From Mesorhizobium opportunistum WSM2075 (GTDB taxonomy: Bacteria > Pseudomonadota > Alphaproteobacteria > Rhizobiales > Rhizobiaceae), in contig NC_015675.1 in assembly GCF_000176035.2 (NCBI RefSeq), positions 620,001-684,000 of the forward strand: DNA of 64,000 nt, given 5' to 3'. Of this stretch, positions 63,821-64,000 are shown one piece after another (within the stretch, counting starts at the first letter, position 1; every line of letters begins with the position of its first letter). The position numbers and the translations under genes were made by a program. The notes below the pieces were generated by a model. That model was not told the origin of the DNA and made no database searches. It saw only the letters and a list, made by a program, of their open reading frames with translations.

Positions 63821-64000
63821 GGCGACGGTTTCTTCCGGAACAGCGCGACCAGATTGTCCCACAGCTCGATCTTGGCACCCTGGCGCTTCATGATCAGGCC
63901 CTGCTGGAGGATCGACAGCGTGTTGTTCCAGGCCCAGTAGATGACGAGACCCGCCGGGAAACCCGCCATCATGAAGGTGAAGATGACCGGCATCCAGGTA
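63811..64000 (-). CDS. yidC: Membrane protein insertase YidC, C-terminal part (truncated by window end)
   Basis: The last 62 or so residues of YidC, the inner-membrane insertase that works with Sec and alone. The final membrane helix region [24 protein letters not shown] and [14 protein letters not shown] are diagnostic. The C-terminal tail ([10 protein letters not shown]) is short and basic, then stops at 63811 within a tandem repeat. The 5' part lies beyond the window; the protein is otherwise expected to be about 600 residues in this group. Confidence 0.95.
   Translation of the reverse strand, partial: TWMPVIFTFMMAGFPAGLVIYWAWNNTLSILQQGLIMKRQGAKIELWDNLVALFRKKPSPAE

Overview
This 64 kb window is high-GC chromosomal DNA of a Rhizobiales alphaproteobacterium, most likely Mesorhizobium or a close relative in the Phyllobacteriaceae. 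That call rests on gene content and order (argB, a HAD pyrimidine 5'-nucleotidase, dapD, engB and yidC in the order usual for rhizobia), on many Tat, MarR, LysR and TetR family genes, and on two families of palindromic intergenic repeats of the rhizobial mosaic type. No rRNA, tRNA, CRISPR array, insertion sequence or prophage gene was seen.

Layout. 0-5.4 kb: a ureohydrolase divergent from a GcvA-like LysR regulator, pncB, and a polytopic membrane protein whose start lies inside a repeat. 5.5-10.3 kb: a complete branched-chain/amide-type (HAAT) ABC transporter. 10.3-12.4 kb: an NhaD-type antiporter and pncA on the minus strand. 12.6-19.8 kb: a tightly overlapping operon for a molybdenum hydroxylase (FAD subunit plus fused 2Fe-2S/molybdopterin subunit), a 6-hydroxynicotinate-reductase-like iron-sulfur flavoprotein, a UPF0280 (ApbE-like) protein, a DUF1185 protein and a MarR regulator. 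This is the least characterised system in the window. 19.8-24.1 kb: two luciferase-like monooxygenases, an arylamine N-acetyltransferase and an AI-2E family permease. 24.4-28.3 kb: DUF6481, a Gdx/SugE exporter behind a guanidine-II riboswitch, a small basic protein, a transglutaminase-like protein, a CDF transporter and a GFA protein.

28.3-39.6 kb is mostly housekeeping: rmuC, def-fmt-GNAT-truA, dapE, panE-like, dapD with two DUF805 proteins, a LOG protein and a HAD nucleotidase. 39.6-48.1 kb is an accessory block between the HAD gene and argB: a diguanylate cyclase, a GMC oxidoreductase with a tiny Tat-signal partner, a hidden 55-residue membrane protein and MarR, a TetR/VOC pair, phhA with an Lrp regulator, an orphan BchE-like radical SAM protein and a RidA protein. 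48.2-57.4 kb: argB, an amidase, an ECF sigma/anti-sigma pair, a fasciclin protein, a Tat-exported MsrB, and a DHA2/HlyD efflux pair under TetR control. 57.5-64 kb: engB with a CatB-like acetyltransferase, a second MarR/HlyD/DHA2 efflux operon, a second fasciclin protein and the 3' end of yidC.

How the genes fit together. The 12.6-19.8 kb operon looks like a hydroxylation-then-reduction route for an N-heteroaromatic acid, and it is divergent from nicotinamidase. Around engB, a fasciclin gene and a DHA2-HlyD efflux pair occur on both sides in mirrored order. An ECF-like promoter motif is shared by the two fasciclin genes. Short tandem duplications recur at gene 3' ends, and palindromic repeats sit inside or at the edges of transcription units.
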